NCBI GenBank assembly: GCA_021848825.1
Contig: JAJZTQ010000002.1
Span: forward strand, 131,129 to 195,128
DNA: 64,000 nt
Source: Pseudomonadota bacterium
Lineage (GTDB): Bacteria; Pseudomonadota; Gammaproteobacteria; Burkholderiales; JABEVD01
Direction of reading: 5' to 3'
The notes under the pieces are model-generated. The model was not told the DNA's origin. It saw only the letters and a program-made list of their open reading frames with translations, and did not search any database. Each line of letters opens with the position of its first letter. The first letter of the stretch is position 1. Shown here one piece after another: positions 54,473-63,962 of the stretch. A program made the translations under genes and the position numbers.

Positions 54473-54523
54473 ATGGAAAAGGTTCATGTCTCGCTTGCCG
54501 CAGTGGCGCGCGGGGCGCTTTGA
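54473..54523 (+). CDS. Possible 16-codon leader ORF before the sensor kinase
   Basis: MEKVHVSLAAVARGAL, stop at 54521-54523. GGGAGG (54463-54468) lies four bases before ATG, the best ribosome-binding site in the interval, while the kinase ATG at 54546 has none visible. It is in another frame and ends 22 bases before the kinase. It may be a leader peptide that couples translation; coding is not proven. Confidence 0.4.
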   Translation: MEKVHVSLAAVARGAL

Positions 54524-54545
54524 TACCTTCTGAAGATGGCCTCCG

Positions 54546-57500
54546 ATGGAATGGGTTTCACGGCTATTCGAGCATGCCCAGAGAGCAATCTCGGGGATTG
54601 CGATCGCTGTCGGCGTGCTTGTCCTCTTCGGCTGGGCTTTCGACATCCCGCTGCTGAAGGGAGCCATGCCGGGCTTGGTCTACATGAAGGCGAATACGGC
54701 CCTGGGCTTCATCCTGTCCGGGATTTCGCTCTGGTGCTTTAGGCCGTACCCATCTGTCTCGAAGACCTTCGCAGCCGGCGTGCTGCTGCTCGGGTTTCTC
54801 ACCCTTCTGGAATACGTGAGCGGCATGAATGTCGGCATCGACCAGATCCTGTTCAAAGAAATGACAAATCTGCCGGGCGACATACCGGGGAGAATGGCAA
54901 CCAATACAGCCGTAAGCTTCATGCTGCTCGGCATGGCGCTCTTCCTCCTGCATTTCAAAAGCAGTCGTCTCCCGCTGGTTGCCAATGCGCTCGCCTTCGG
55001 CGTGGTGCTGATAGGCGGGACTGCACTGCTCGCTTATTTCTACGACATCGAGGCCTTCCTGAGGGTCAAACTCAGCTACACCCCCATGGCGATCCACACC
55101 GCTGCAGTCTTCGTTCTGCTTGGAATCGGGACCATGAATGCGAGAGCCGATTTCCCGATGAGGCTGATGATGTCGAGCGATACCATTGCGGGAAGGGCGG
55201 CCAGGAGGCTGTTTCCGGCTGCAATCCTGCTCCAGCTCATGGCGGGCTATCTCATTCTGCAGGGCATCCGGGCGGGATATTTTCACGAAGATGCAGGACT
55301 GGCGCTCTTCACCACGGCGAACATACTGGGTCTGGGCGCACTGATCTATCGGGACATCGTCAGCCTCAACCGCTCCGAGATGGAGCGGAGCACGAGCGAG
55401 GAAAAGCTCAGGGCGTCATCGCTTTATGCGAGAAGCCTGCTGGAGGCGAGCCTCGATCCTCTGGTGACGATAGACCCCGGTGGAAAGATAACGGACGTCA
55501 ATAAGGCAGCCGTTATTGCGACCGGGATCGAGAGGGAAAAGCTGACCGGCAGCGATTTCTCCGATTATTTCACCGAGCCTGAAAAAGCGAAACGGGGCTA
55601 CAGGCAGGTTTTCGAAAAGGGGGAGGTCAGAGATTACCCTCTCACGCTGCGCCGCAATGACGGAAAACTGATCGACGTTCTCTACAATGCGAGCCTCTAC
55701 AAGGACGAAAGAGGCGAAGTCGCAGGGGTATTCGCAGCGGCGCGCGACATCACCGAGAGGAAGGCTTCCGAAAATGCGCTCGCCGAAAGAGTGAAAGAGC
55801 TCCAGGCCTTGTACACGCTTTCGGCGCTTGCGGAACGAAAAGACCTTTCCCTGAGCGAATTTTTTCAGGAATTGGCCCATATTTTGCCGCAAAGCTGGCA
55901 ATATCCCGAGATCGCCTGCGCGAGAATTTCAGTCCGCGAAGCCGAATTCAAGAGCCGGAATTTCAGAGTATCCGAATGGATGCAGCAAGCACCCATCTTC
56001 GCAGAGGGATCGGTCATCGGGAAAGTCGAGATCGGCTACCTTGAAAAAGAGCCCGAGCTAGACGAAGGCCCGTTTCTCAAGGAAGAGAGGCTGGTTCTCA
56101 ATGCTATCGCAGAGCGCCTCGGCCGCATCACGGAGCGTCATGATGCGGAAGCCGCGTTGCGCGCATCCGAGCGCTACGCGAGAAACCTTCTGGAAACGAG
56201 CCTCGATCCCTTGGTCACCATCAGCACCGAAGGGAAAATAACGGACGTGAACGAGGCGACAATCAACGCCACGGGCTTGGCGCGGAACAAGCTCATAGGG
56301 AGCGATTTCTCGGATTATTTCACCGTACCCGAAAAAGCGAAGCGGGGCTACAGGGAGGTTTTCGAAAAGGGAGAGGTCAGAGATTACCCTCTCACCCTTC
56401 GCCGCAATGACGGAAAACTGATCGACGTTCTCTACAATGCGAGCCTCTACAAGGACGAAAGAGGCGAAGTCGCAGGGGTGTTCGCTGTTGCACGCGACAT
56501 CACAGCTCACAAGGCGCTGGAGGAGGCGAGAAGGGTGAGCGAGGCGCGCTTTGCCACGATCTTCAATCAAGCCCCCCTCGGGGTTGCTCTAATCGATTCG
56601 CACACCGGCAGAATCTACGACGTGAACCCGAGATTTGCGGAAATCGCGGGAAGAAGCATAGAAGAGATGGTTTCGATAGACTGGATGAGCATCACCCATC
56701 CTGACGATGTCCAGAAAGACCTGGACCACATGGCGCTCTTGAATGCCGGGAAGATCCTGGGCTTCAACATGGAAAAGAGATACGTGCGCCCTGACGGCAC
56801 TTATGTCTGGATCAACATGACTATCGCACCCTTGAGGGAAGCGGATGTGTCCCCTCGCCATCTCTGCATGATAGACGACATCACGCAAAGAAAAGAGGCA
56901 GAAGAAGAGCTGAAGATTTACCGGGAGCATCTGGAAGAACTCGTCAAACAGCGTACTGAAGAACTCGAAGCCGCGAATGCCAATCTCAAGAAAACATCAG
57001 CCTTCCTCGGGAACCTGATCGAATCGATCCCCGAGCCGATGTTCTACAAGGACCGGCAAGGCGTGTACCGCGGAGGAAACGATGCCTTCTTCGAATACCT
57101 CGGGCTTCCACGGGGCTCGGTAGTTGGAAAGACCGTCTATGACATCAATCCGAGGCATCTCGCCGACCTGTACAGAAAGGCGGACGACGAGCTTTTCGGG
57201 AAGGGCGGGATCCAGGTGTACGAGAGCCGCGTGAGGTATGCGGATGGGGCAGAACACGACGTGATCTTCCACAAATCCATCTTCCAGAATCCTGACGGAA
57301 GCCAGGGCGGTATCATAGGCACGATACTCGACATATCGCAACGGAAGCAGGCGGAGCTCGAGCGGGAGCATCTTCTCGCCGAGATCGAGCAAAGGGCGCG
57401 GGCTGCCGATGAGGCGAACAAGGAACTCGAGAGCTTCGCCTATTCCGTCTCGCACGATCTCAGGGTTCCGCTGCGCGCGGTGGACGGCTTCTCAAAGATG

Positions 57501-58115
57501 ATCCTCGCGAGATACGAGGACAAGCTCGACGATGAAGGAAAAAGGCTGCTGAATGTCGTCCGGGACAATTCGAAGAAAATGGCCCAGCTGATAGACGATA
57601 TCCTTTCCTTCTCCAGAATGGGTCGGCTGGAAATGGATTTTTCGACGGTCGACATGGAAAATCTCGCAAGATCGGTTTATGAGGAGCTGAAGCCGGGGAT
57701 CGAAGGAAGAAAAATCAAAGTCGAATTCGGTGAAATCCCGCCTGCTAAAGGCGATCCCGCGATGCTGCGCCAGGTCTGGATGAATCTTGTGGCGAATGCG
57801 ATGAAGTTCACGAGGCCGAAAGGGGATGCGCTGATAGAAATAGGCGGAACGGTGGAAGGAAACGAACATGTCTACTGTGTGAGGGACAATGGCGTGGGGT
57901 TCGACATGCAGTATGTGGACAAGCTCTTCGGCGTTTTCCAGAGACTGCACGGGGTCGAGGAATTCGAAGGGACGGGAATAGGGCTCGCGATCGTCAAACG
58001 CATCGCAAACCGCCACGGAGGTCGAGCATGGGCGAAGGGGGAGGTAGGAAAAGGGGCGGAATTCTGTTTCTCCCTTCCCGCGAAACAAGGAGGAAAGAAT
58101 GGATCCATTGGTTGA
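54546..58115 (+). CDS. Membrane multi-PAS sensor histidine kinase
   Basis: 1189 residues. About the first 280 hold some eight hydrophobic segments. Then PAS1 (about 295-410), a degenerate GAF-like region (415-530), PAS2 (540-655), PAS3 (660-780), coiled coil, PAS4 (815-940), HisKA with His970 in [13 protein letters not shown], and HATPase (about 1065-1185: N-box [10 protein letters not shown]1 DNGVGFD, G2 [11 protein letters not shown]). PAS1 and PAS2 are near copies, with 80 identical bases. The kinase core resembles phytochrome-type kinases that pair with Rcp1-like regulators, which fits the next gene, overlapping by 17 bases. The ligand is unknown. Confidence 0.93.
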   Translation: MEWVSRLFEHAQRAISGIAIAVGVLVLFGWAFDIPLLKGAMPGLVYMKANTALGFILSGISLWCFRPYPSVSKTFAAGVLLLGFLTLLEYVSGMNVGIDQILFKEMTNLPGDIPGRMATNTAVSFMLLGMALFLLHFKSSRLPLVANALAFGVVLIGGTALLAYFYDIEAFLRVKLSYTPMAIHTAAVFVLLGIGTMNARADFPMRLMMSSDTIAGRAARRLFPAAILLQLMAGYLILQGIRAGYFHEDAGLALFTTANILGLGALIYRDIVSLNRSEMERSTSEEKLRASSLYARSLLEASLDPLVTIDPGGKITDVNKAAVIATGIEREKLTGSDFSDYFTEPEKAKRGYRQVFEKGEVRDYPLTLRRNDGKLIDVLYNASLYKDERGEVAGVFAAARDITERKASENALAERVKELQALYTLSALAERKDLSLSEFFQELAHILPQSWQYPEIACARISVREAEFKSRNFRVSEWMQQAPIFAEGSVIGKVEIGYLEKEPELDEGPFLKEERLVLNAIAERLGRITERHDAEAALRASERYARNLLETSLDPLVTISTEGKITDVNEATINATGLARNKLIGSDFSDYFTVPEKAKRGYREVFEKGEVRDYPLTLRRNDGKLIDVLYNASLYKDERGEVAGVFAVARDITAHKALEEARRVSEARFATIFNQAPLGVALIDSHTGRIYDVNPRFAEIAGRSIEEMVSIDWMSITHPDDVQKDLDHMALLNAGKILGFNMEKRYVRPDGTYVWINMTIAPLREADVSPRHLCMIDDITQRKEAEEELKIYREHLEELVKQRTEELEAANANLKKTSAFLGNLIESIPEPMFYKDRQGVYRGGNDAFFEYLGLPRGSVVGKTVYDINPRHLADLYRKADDELFGKGGIQVYESRVRYADGAEHDVIFHKSIFQNPDGSQGGIIGTILDISQRKQAELEREHLLAEIEQRARAADEANKELESFAYSVSHDLRVPLRAVDGFSKMILARYEDKLDDEGKRLLNVVRDNSKKMAQLIDDILSFSRMGRLEMDFSTVDMENLARSVYEELKPGIEGRKIKVEFGEIPPAKGDPAMLRQVWMNLVANAMKFTRPKGDALIEIGGTVEGNEHVYCVRDNGVGFDMQYVDKLFGVFQRLHGVEEFEGTGIGLAIVKRIANRHGGRAWAKGEVGKGAEFCFSLPAKQGGKNGSIG
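55650..55729 (+). repeat. PAS duplication, copy 1
   Basis: These 80 bases recur exactly at 56400-56479, in frame and 750 bases (250 codons) apart. Similarity extends on both sides over the whole PAS domain (SDFSDYF...[18 protein letters not shown]). Confidence 0.9.
56400..56479 (+). repeat. PAS duplication, copy 2
   Basis: Exact 80-base match to 55650-55729 within the second PAS domain of the same kinase. Flanking bases differ at scattered positions. Confidence 0.9.
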
Positions 58116-58554
58116 AGAAGTCGAAATTCTGCTCGTCGAAGACAATCCTACGGACGCGGAACTCGCAATGGACGCGTTGAAGGAGCACAAGCTCGCGAAC
58201 AAGCTATTCTGGGTGAAGGACGGGGCCGAGGCGCTGGACTTCGTATTCGCCAGAGGGCAATATTCCGGCAGAAAGATCGTGAACGGCCCCAGGGTGATAC
58301 TCCTCGACCTGAGGCTGCCGAAGGTGGACGGCCTGGAAGTGTTGAGGAAGGTGAAGGGGGACGACAGGACGAAGACGATCCCTGTCGTGGTCCTGACTTC
58401 TTCCAAGGAAGATCGGGACATCGTCGAGAGCTACAAGCTCGGGGTCAACAGCTATATCCAGAAGCCCGTCGATTTCGACGAATTCGCGAAAGTCGTCTCC
58501 CATCTGGGGCTTTACTGGCTCCTGATCAACCGCTCGCCGATTCACAATTCATAG
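58099..58554 (+). CDS. Single-domain response regulator (Rcp1-like)
   Basis: 151 residues, receiver domain only. Acidic pair in [12 protein letters not shown], phospho-acceptor Asp70 in [11 protein letters not shown], Thr/Ser in VVLTSSKE and Lys in [11 protein letters not shown]. The NPTDAEL and LDLRLPK features and C-terminal GLYWLLIN are those of the phytochrome-associated Rcp1 family. It starts 17 bases inside the kinase gene and its stop overlaps the next start, so all three are coupled. With no output domain it probably relays phosphate or acts by protein contact. Confidence 0.95.
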   Translation: MDPLVEEVEILLVEDNPTDAELAMDALKEHKLANKLFWVKDGAEALDFVFARGQYSGRKIVNGPRVILLDLRLPKVDGLEVLRKVKGDDRTKTIPVVVLTSSKEDRDIVESYKLGVNSYIQKPVDFDEFAKVVSHLGLYWLLINRSPIHNS

Positions 58555-60479
58555 TGAACGAATGCGATAAGCTGCGCATTCTCCTCCTCGAGGATCAGCC
58601 GACCGATGCGAGGCTCATCGTCGACGAACTCAAGGATGCCGGCATGGTCTTCACCTCGCTTCGGGTCGAGACGCGCGATTCGTTCGTGTCGGCCCTCCAG
58701 GAGTTTTCGCCGGATGTCGTGCTTGCCGACTACAGGCTTCCGTCTTTCGACGGGAAAGAAGCCCTCGATATAACGAGAAAAACCCACCCCGAAATCCCCG
58801 TGATCATGGTGTCAGGCACATTGGGGGATGAAGGGGCTGTTTCCTTCTTGAAGTCCGGCGCCAAGGACTATGTCCTGAAGGACAACCTGGTCCGGTTGCC
58901 TTCGGCTGTGCAGCGCGTGCTTTCGGCGGAACATGGCATCCGGGCGAGAAAGGCGGCGGAAAAGGCGTTGCGCGAAAGCGAGCGGGAATTGCGCCTTTTC
59001 CGCGATCTCCTCGACAACTCCATGGACAGCATCGAGATAATCGATCCCGTCACCCTGAGATTTCTCGACGCAAACGAGGCTGCATGCAGCAACCTCGGCT
59101 ACAGCCGGGACGAGCTGCTTTCGCTCTCCATGTCCGATATCGACATTTCCTTCGATGCCGAATCGCGGAAGCGGGTCGAGCAGCAGCTGCTTCAACAGGG
59201 CAGCGCGCGCTTCGAAGGGATGCACAGGCGCCAGGACGGCTCGACTTACCCGGTGGAAGTCAATTTGCGCGTGGTGGAACTCGACAGGCGCTATATGCTG
59301 GGCATCGCGCGCGACATCACGGAGCGCAAGGAATCTGAAAGGGCCCTTGCTCGTGCGAATCGCGCATTGAGAACCCTTTCTGCCGGGAACGAGGTGCTGG
59401 TCAGGGCTAAAAGCGAACCCGAGCTCCTCGAATCAGCTTGCAGGGTGATCATCGAGAAGGGGGGCTATCTCGCCGCGTGGATGCTTCATGGGAAAGAGGA
59501 AATGGAGCCTGTCGCTTCTTTCGGGGAAGGTTGCTTCGGGGAAAAAACCGGTATTCTCGAAAAGTTCGCAAAAAGGGCCGCGATCGATGCTGTCGGAAAA
59601 AGGATGACGATGGTTATTTCCGACATCTTGGCCGATCCGCGCTTTGCCCCATGGATCGAGGTGGTGAAGGCATGCGGATGCCGCTCGGCGCTGGCGATTC
59701 CCGTTTTGCAGAATAGCGCCGTATCCGGCGCGATCGTCATTTCGGCATCCGAAGTCGGCGCATTCGGCCCAGAAGAAATCGCGCTTCTCGAAGAACTCGC
59801 CGATGACCTCGCCTACGGCATCGCCACCTTGCGGACGAGGCAGGAGCGGGATCTGGCGCTCGAAGGAGAGAGAATCCAGTCATCGAAGCTCAGCCAGTCG
59901 CTCCAGGAAATGATAGCGGCCATCGCCATGACGCTCGAAAAGAGGGATCCCTATACCGCGGGGCATCAGCAGAAGGTGGCGCAGATCGCGTCCTTGATCG
60001 CTGCGGAACTGGGACTTTCGAAAGAAAAAGTGAACGGCATCCATCTGGGCGCGCTGATACACGACATAGGAAAGATTTATGTCCCGGCGGAAATACTGAA
60101 CAGGCCGGGAAAGCTGACGGAACACGAATTCGCCCTCATCAGGACTCATCCCGACGTGGGATATGACATCGTCAAGGACATCCATTTTCCGTGGCCCGTC
60201 GCGGAAATGGTGAGGCAGCACCACGAGCGTCTCGACGGATCGGGCTATCCCCTCGGTCTGAAAGACGGGGAGATCATTCTGGAAGCGCGCATACTGTCCG
60301 TCGCGGACGTACTGGAGGCGATGGCTTCACACCGCCCTTACCGTGCATCACTGGGAATGGATGCAGCCATCGAAGAGATCGAAAAGGGACGCGGCAGGCT
60401 GTTCGACAGCGGGGTGGTGGATGCATGCCTTCGCGTCATAAGCAGAAGGGAAATCGCCTTCCCGCTGAAGCCCCTCTAG
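58554..60479 (+). CDS. REC-PAS-GAF-HD-GYP response regulator (cyclic di-GMP phosphodiesterase)
   Basis: 641 residues from GTG 58554, which overlaps the previous stop by one base. Receiver with phospho-acceptor Asp59 (VLADYRLPSFDG), PAS (about 145-260), GAF-like domain (about 270-430) and C-terminal HD-GYP domain. The HD pair is His503-Asp504 (HDIGKIYVP) and GYP is at 564-566 in HHERLDGSGYP, with later DVLEAMASHRPYR. HD-GYP proteins hydrolyse cyclic di-GMP to pGpG/GMP using a metal centre. Likely the output of the kinase encoded upstream. Confidence 0.95.
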   Translation: MNECDKLRILLLEDQPTDARLIVDELKDAGMVFTSLRVETRDSFVSALQEFSPDVVLADYRLPSFDGKEALDITRKTHPEIPVIMVSGTLGDEGAVSFLKSGAKDYVLKDNLVRLPSAVQRVLSAEHGIRARKAAEKALRESERELRLFRDLLDNSMDSIEIIDPVTLRFLDANEAACSNLGYSRDELLSLSMSDIDISFDAESRKRVEQQLLQQGSARFEGMHRRQDGSTYPVEVNLRVVELDRRYMLGIARDITERKESERALARANRALRTLSAGNEVLVRAKSEPELLESACRVIIEKGGYLAAWMLHGKEEMEPVASFGEGCFGEKTGILEKFAKRAAIDAVGKRMTMVISDILADPRFAPWIEVVKACGCRSALAIPVLQNSAVSGAIVISASEVGAFGPEEIALLEELADDLAYGIATLRTRQERDLALEGERIQSSKLSQSLQEMIAAIAMTLEKRDPYTAGHQQKVAQIASLIAAELGLSKEKVNGIHLGALIHDIGKIYVPAEILNRPGKLTEHEFALIRTHPDVGYDIVKDIHFPWPVAEMVRQHHERLDGSGYPLGLKDGEIILEARILSVADVLEAMASHRPYRASLGMDAAIEEIEKGRGRLFDSGVVDACLRVISRREIAFPLKPL

Positions 60480-60802
60480 CAGCCCGCTGGAACCGGCCCC
60501 TGACGGAGCGGGCTGTACGGGCAGGAGAGCCGAGCCGCGTGGTATTGCCGGTCACTGCCAGCGCCTTGCGCCTGGCATCCATAGTTAGTCCTGAGCCAAC
60601 GCAGATGCGAAAATAGCGTTAACATGCCTTTGCTTGGCGAAAGTCGGCGCCCGCGGCGAAGGAATGGGTCCATTCCGAATGAATCAGGCGGCCTTGCCGG
60701 AACGCATGTTGGCGTCTACCATTGAATTGCCCGGGGAGCTCGGGGTGGCGGATCGTCATGACGGATCGCGTCCATGGGGTTTCGTGAAATTCTCCGGGCA
60801 AC
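60480..60802. other. Intergenic stretch, no supported gene
   Basis: About 320 bases between the HD-GYP gene and the convergent pentapeptide gene. It opens with a 9-bp inverted repeat CAGCCCGCT/AGCGGGCTG (60480-60488 and 60507-60515) with an 18-base loop and no T-run, and an imperfect TGCCAGCGC/GCGCCTGGCA hairpin near 60556-60577. Short frames on both strands show no ribosome-binding site or family. It could hold a decayed repeat element; I cannot identify one. Confidence 0.5.
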
Positions 60803-61846
60803 TCACGGATGGTTCTGCGGAGCAAAACCCGCCTCCTTGCAGAGGTATTGCCATGTTTTTTCGTCGAAAACAGCCTTCTTCCAGGTTTCTTTGTAGGCCT
60901 TCAACACCGTCTTCAATGCGGATTCGTCGAACTGTGCGCCACGGAAGCGGGTGTTCCTGAGGTTGGCCTGCACGAAACACGCGCCTCTCAGGTTTGCGCC
61001 GTCGAAGTGGGCATCCTGCAGGAAAGCCCTGTTGAACCGGGCGCCGGCAAGGTCGGCATTTTCCAGGCGCGCCGAAACAAGGTTTGCTTCGTGGAGATTG
61101 GCATTCGCAAGACAAGCATCCCTCAGCCTCGCTTCCTGTAGATTACAGCCTGAAAGTCTCGCATTTTCGAGATGCACGCCGATTCCCTTCGCGCGGTAAA
61201 GGTTCGATTTTCCGAGATTCGAATGGCTCAAGTCGGAGAATGCGACGTCTACATCGGAGAGATCCAGTTCATTCAGCCTGATGCGCCTGAAATAGGCGCC
61301 GGCCCAGTCGAGTCCCGCCGCGTCGAGCTTCCAGGACCTCAGATTGACTTCCATCGCCTTTTCGAATCCGTGGACCAGGATCTTCTTGACCGGGTTCGGG
61401 AGTTCGTCGACCTTGAGGGCTGCGAGTATCACCCTGAAGACCTGTTCGTGAAGATGGGGATATTCGGGTTTCAGAAAAATCAGAATGGATGTCGCCGCGG
61501 TCATCATCGCGGGAAGGCCTGAATCGGACGCAAGCTTTTCGACCGTGCCCGCGAATCGTTCGTCCGCTCTGCGCTGGTTCTCGTCCCTTCTTTCTTCCCT
61601 GTTCTTCTGGTATTCGCTCAAGGTCTTGATGGCCGTCCCACCCAGGGTCCCCAGCGCAAGGACGATGGTGATGAGCGATCCGTAACGGCCGCTCCAGCTC
61701 GAAAGCGCGTCATTCTTGAGTTCCAGTTCCCTGATTTCCTGTCTGAGCTTCAGATTCTGGAGGTTCGATTCAGCCGGAAGCGCTTCTGCCTGGCAGGTCA
61801 TGCAGAATGCTGCAGTGAAAAGAGCCAAGCCCCAAGCCTTCCCCAT
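60803..61846 (-). CDS. Exported or membrane-anchored pentapeptide-repeat protein
   Basis: 347 residues from ATG 61846, with GGGGAG seven bases before it; the frame is open 41 codons further but without a site. A signal peptide (MGKAWGLALFTAAFCMTCQA) is followed by a short coiled coil, a second hydrophobic segment (about residues 50-75), and a charged coiled coil (YQKNREERRDENQRRADERF). After a helical domain, residues of about 190-325 are pentapeptide repeats (A(N/D)LxxA: LHEANLVSARLENADLAGA), which fold as a right-handed beta helix. Function unknown. Downstream of feoB on the same strand, with a 67-base gap. Confidence 0.8.
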   Translation of the reverse strand: MGKAWGLALFTAAFCMTCQAEALPAESNLQNLKLRQEIRELELKNDALSSWSGRYGSLITIVLALGTLGGTAIKTLSEYQKNREERRDENQRRADERFAGTVEKLASDSGLPAMMTAATSILIFLKPEYPHLHEQVFRVILAALKVDELPNPVKKILVHGFEKAMEVNLRSWKLDAAGLDWAGAYFRRIRLNELDLSDVDVAFSDLSHSNLGKSNLYRAKGIGVHLENARLSGCNLQEARLRDACLANANLHEANLVSARLENADLAGARFNRAFLQDAHFDGANLRGACFVQANLRNTRFRGAQFDESALKTVLKAYKETWKKAVFDEKTWQYLCKEAGFAPQNHP

Positions 61847-61913
61847 TTTTTTCTCCCCGAACCCATAATCAAACATAGCTCCGGCCGGAGCAGAGTCAAG
61901 GGCGGGTCGAATT

Positions 61914-63701
61914 TCAGTAGCCGAGCGCGCGGGCGCCCTGGTAGAAGACGAAGCTGACGAGCCAGGCAAGGCCGAGCGACCAGGCGAGCGAAAGCAGCAT
62001 GAAGCCGTTGCTTTTCGATTCGCTTCTCAATGTGGCGATGGTGGAGAGACAGGGGGTGTAGATCAGGGTGAAGAGCATGAAGCTGTAGGCCTGAACCCAG
62101 TCGAGCTGGTGCGCCATGAGATTCATCAATCCGGCCCCCTGCATGCCGTAGATCACGGCAAGCGAACCGATCACGATTTCCTTCGCGACGAAGCCGAAGA
62201 TGAGGGCAATGGCGAGCTTCTGGTTGATGCCGATCGGGTCGAGCAGAGGCGAAAATGCGTTCCCTATCATGCCGGCAAGCGTCTGCGGGCTCGCAGGCGG
62301 CACATCGGTCGGGATATGGGTGAGGAGCCAGACCAGGACCACGCCTGCGACGATGAATTTCGTCGCGCGGTTGAGGAAGTGATGCACTTCGTGCCAGCCT
62401 CTCAGGAGCATCTGCCTGAAGGTGGGGAAGCGGTAGGGGGGAACCTCGAGAATGAAAGGTTCGGTGTTCTGATACCGCTTCTTGAAGAGCACTGCGGTGA
62501 GCAGCGCCGTTGCAAAGCTGAAAAGATACATGCTGAAGAGCACGAGCGGCGCGTCCTTGGCCGGAAATATCGCTGCCGTGATGAAGATGAAGACCTGCAA
62601 CCGTGCGGAGCAGAGCGAAAAGGGAATCACCAGCATGGTGAGGAGCCTGAGGCTCCTGGTTCTCATCACCCTCGTTCCCATCAATGCCGGGACGTTGCAG
62701 CCGAAACCCATCAGCAGCATGACGAATCCCCGCCCGTCCAGCCCCAGTCGCGACATCAAGGCATCCATCAGGAAAGCAGCCCTCGAGAGATAGCCGGTGT
62801 CCTCGATGATCGCCATGAAGAGGAAGAAAAGGATGATGATGGGAACGAATGTCGCGACGGTTCCCACGCCGTTGTATATGCCGTCGAGAAGAAGCCCCTT
62901 GACCAGGAATGGGGAATGGGAAAAGAGCGGATCGAGCGCCGCATGGCGGAAGGTGTCGAGCATCCAGGTCACGCCATCCTGAAGCGGCTTGCCGAAGATG
63001 AAGATCGCCTGGAAAGTGAGGTACATGACGAGGAAGAAGAGCGGCAGCCCCGCCCATGGGTGGAGGAGCACGCTGTCCAGACGGGAGGTCAGGTTGTCGG
63101 AGAGCTGGGCCGGGATATCGACCGTCTTCTTCAGGATCTCTTCCATTTCCGATTCTATCCTGTGGTCGACGGCGAGCATTTCGCGCAGTGACTCCAGCCT
63201 GACGGGGCGGCTTTGTTGCAATACTTGTACGAGCAGCTTGTAGGCTTCCTTGTAGCCTGTTCCGTATTTCGCGCTGAGCAGCAGGACGGGCAATTCCAGC
63301 ATCTCGGAAAGCTTTTCAGGATCGACAGTGATGCCGAATTTCTTCGCCTCGTCTGCCATGTTGAGCAGAATGATGGCCGGGAGGCCGAGCTGCTTGATCT
63401 GCATCACCAGACTCAGCTGGCGTTCTATCTGGGAAGTATTGAGTATGACGAGCAGCTGGTCGACAGGATTGTTCTCGAGAAAATGGCGAACGACCTGTTC
63501 GTCGTCGGAGAATCCGTGCAGGTCGTAGATGCCGGGCAGATCGACGATTTCGACCATGTCCTTTCCCAACAGGACCTTCGCGCCGAGCAGGTCGACAGTG
63601 ACGCCCGGCCAGTTCCCGGTCCTGGAAGAGGCACCGGTGATCCTGTTGAAGAAGGTGGACTTGCCCGTATTGGGCATGCCGAGCAGGGCGATGCGTTTCA
63701 T
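61914..63701 (-). CDS. feoB: Ferrous iron transporter FeoB (short form)
   Basis: 595 residues, shorter than the 773 of E. coli FeoB. An N-terminal G domain has GMPNTGKS (8-15), the NWPGVTVD switch region, DLPGIYDL and NMADEA. A helical GDI domain follows, then the membrane domain with gate motifs (GFGCNVPALMGTR, VAKEIVIGSLAVIYG). It imports Fe(II) across the inner membrane. The start overlaps the feoA stop by four bases. The shortness lies mainly in the G-domain linker and C-terminus; all core motifs are present. Confidence 0.96.
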   Translation of the reverse strand: MKRIALLGMPNTGKSTFFNRITGASSRTGNWPGVTVDLLGAKVLLGKDMVEIVDLPGIYDLHGFSDDEQVVRHFLENNPVDQLLVILNTSQIERQLSLVMQIKQLGLPAIILLNMADEAKKFGITVDPEKLSEMLELPVLLLSAKYGTGYKEAYKLLVQVLQQSRPVRLESLREMLAVDHRIESEMEEILKKTVDIPAQLSDNLTSRLDSVLLHPWAGLPLFFLVMYLTFQAIFIFGKPLQDGVTWMLDTFRHAALDPLFSHSPFLVKGLLLDGIYNGVGTVATFVPIIILFFLFMAIIEDTGYLSRAAFLMDALMSRLGLDGRGFVMLLMGFGCNVPALMGTRVMRTRSLRLLTMLVIPFSLCSARLQVFIFITAAIFPAKDAPLVLFSMYLFSFATALLTAVLFKKRYQNTEPFILEVPPYRFPTFRQMLLRGWHEVHHFLNRATKFIVAGVVLVWLLTHIPTDVPPASPQTLAGMIGNAFSPLLDPIGINQKLAIALIFGFVAKEIVIGSLAVIYGMQGAGLMNLMAHQLDWVQAYSFMLFTLIYTPCLSTIATLRSESKSNGFMLLSLAWSLGLAWLVSFVFYQGARALGY

Positions 63702-63931
63702 CCTGCCTTCACGTCTATCTTGTTCGCATCATCCCGTCTCAGCATGAGATCCGTCGTGCCGATGCGCAAATGGAGCGGGCCTGAGAAACGGCCGAGCCTC
63801 AGAATCTGCACGCGCTTGCCGATGCGAAAACCCATCGCCGCAAGCCTGTGGTAGAGCTCGTCCTCCGCATGCAATGCCGTGATCACGCCCGATTGACCGG
63901 GAGAAAGGGCAGACAGTTTGACGGTAGTCAT
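63698..63931 (-). CDS. feoA: Ferrous iron transport protein A
   Basis: 77 residues, an SH3-like cytosolic partner needed for FeoB-mediated Fe(II) uptake. KLSALSPGQSGVITALHAEDELYHRLAAMGFRIGKRVQILR is typical. First gene of feoAB, 13 bases from a Fur-like operator. Confidence 0.95.
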   Translation of the reverse strand: MTTVKLSALSPGQSGVITALHAEDELYHRLAAMGFRIGKRVQILRLGRFSGPLHLRIGTTDLMLRRDDANKIDVKAG

Positions 63932-63943
63932 GAAAAAAATCTG

Positions 63944-63962
63944 AATGAGAATGGTTCTTATT
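63944..63962 (-). promoter_or_regulatory. Fur box upstream of feoAB
   Basis: AATGAGAATGGTTCTTATT is a near-palindromic 19-mer close to the Fur consensus (repeats of AATGAGAAT/ATTCTCATT). It ends 12 bases before the feoA start codon, where bound Fe-Fur would block transcription when iron is plentiful. I see no convincing -10/-35 pair around it. Confidence 0.75.
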
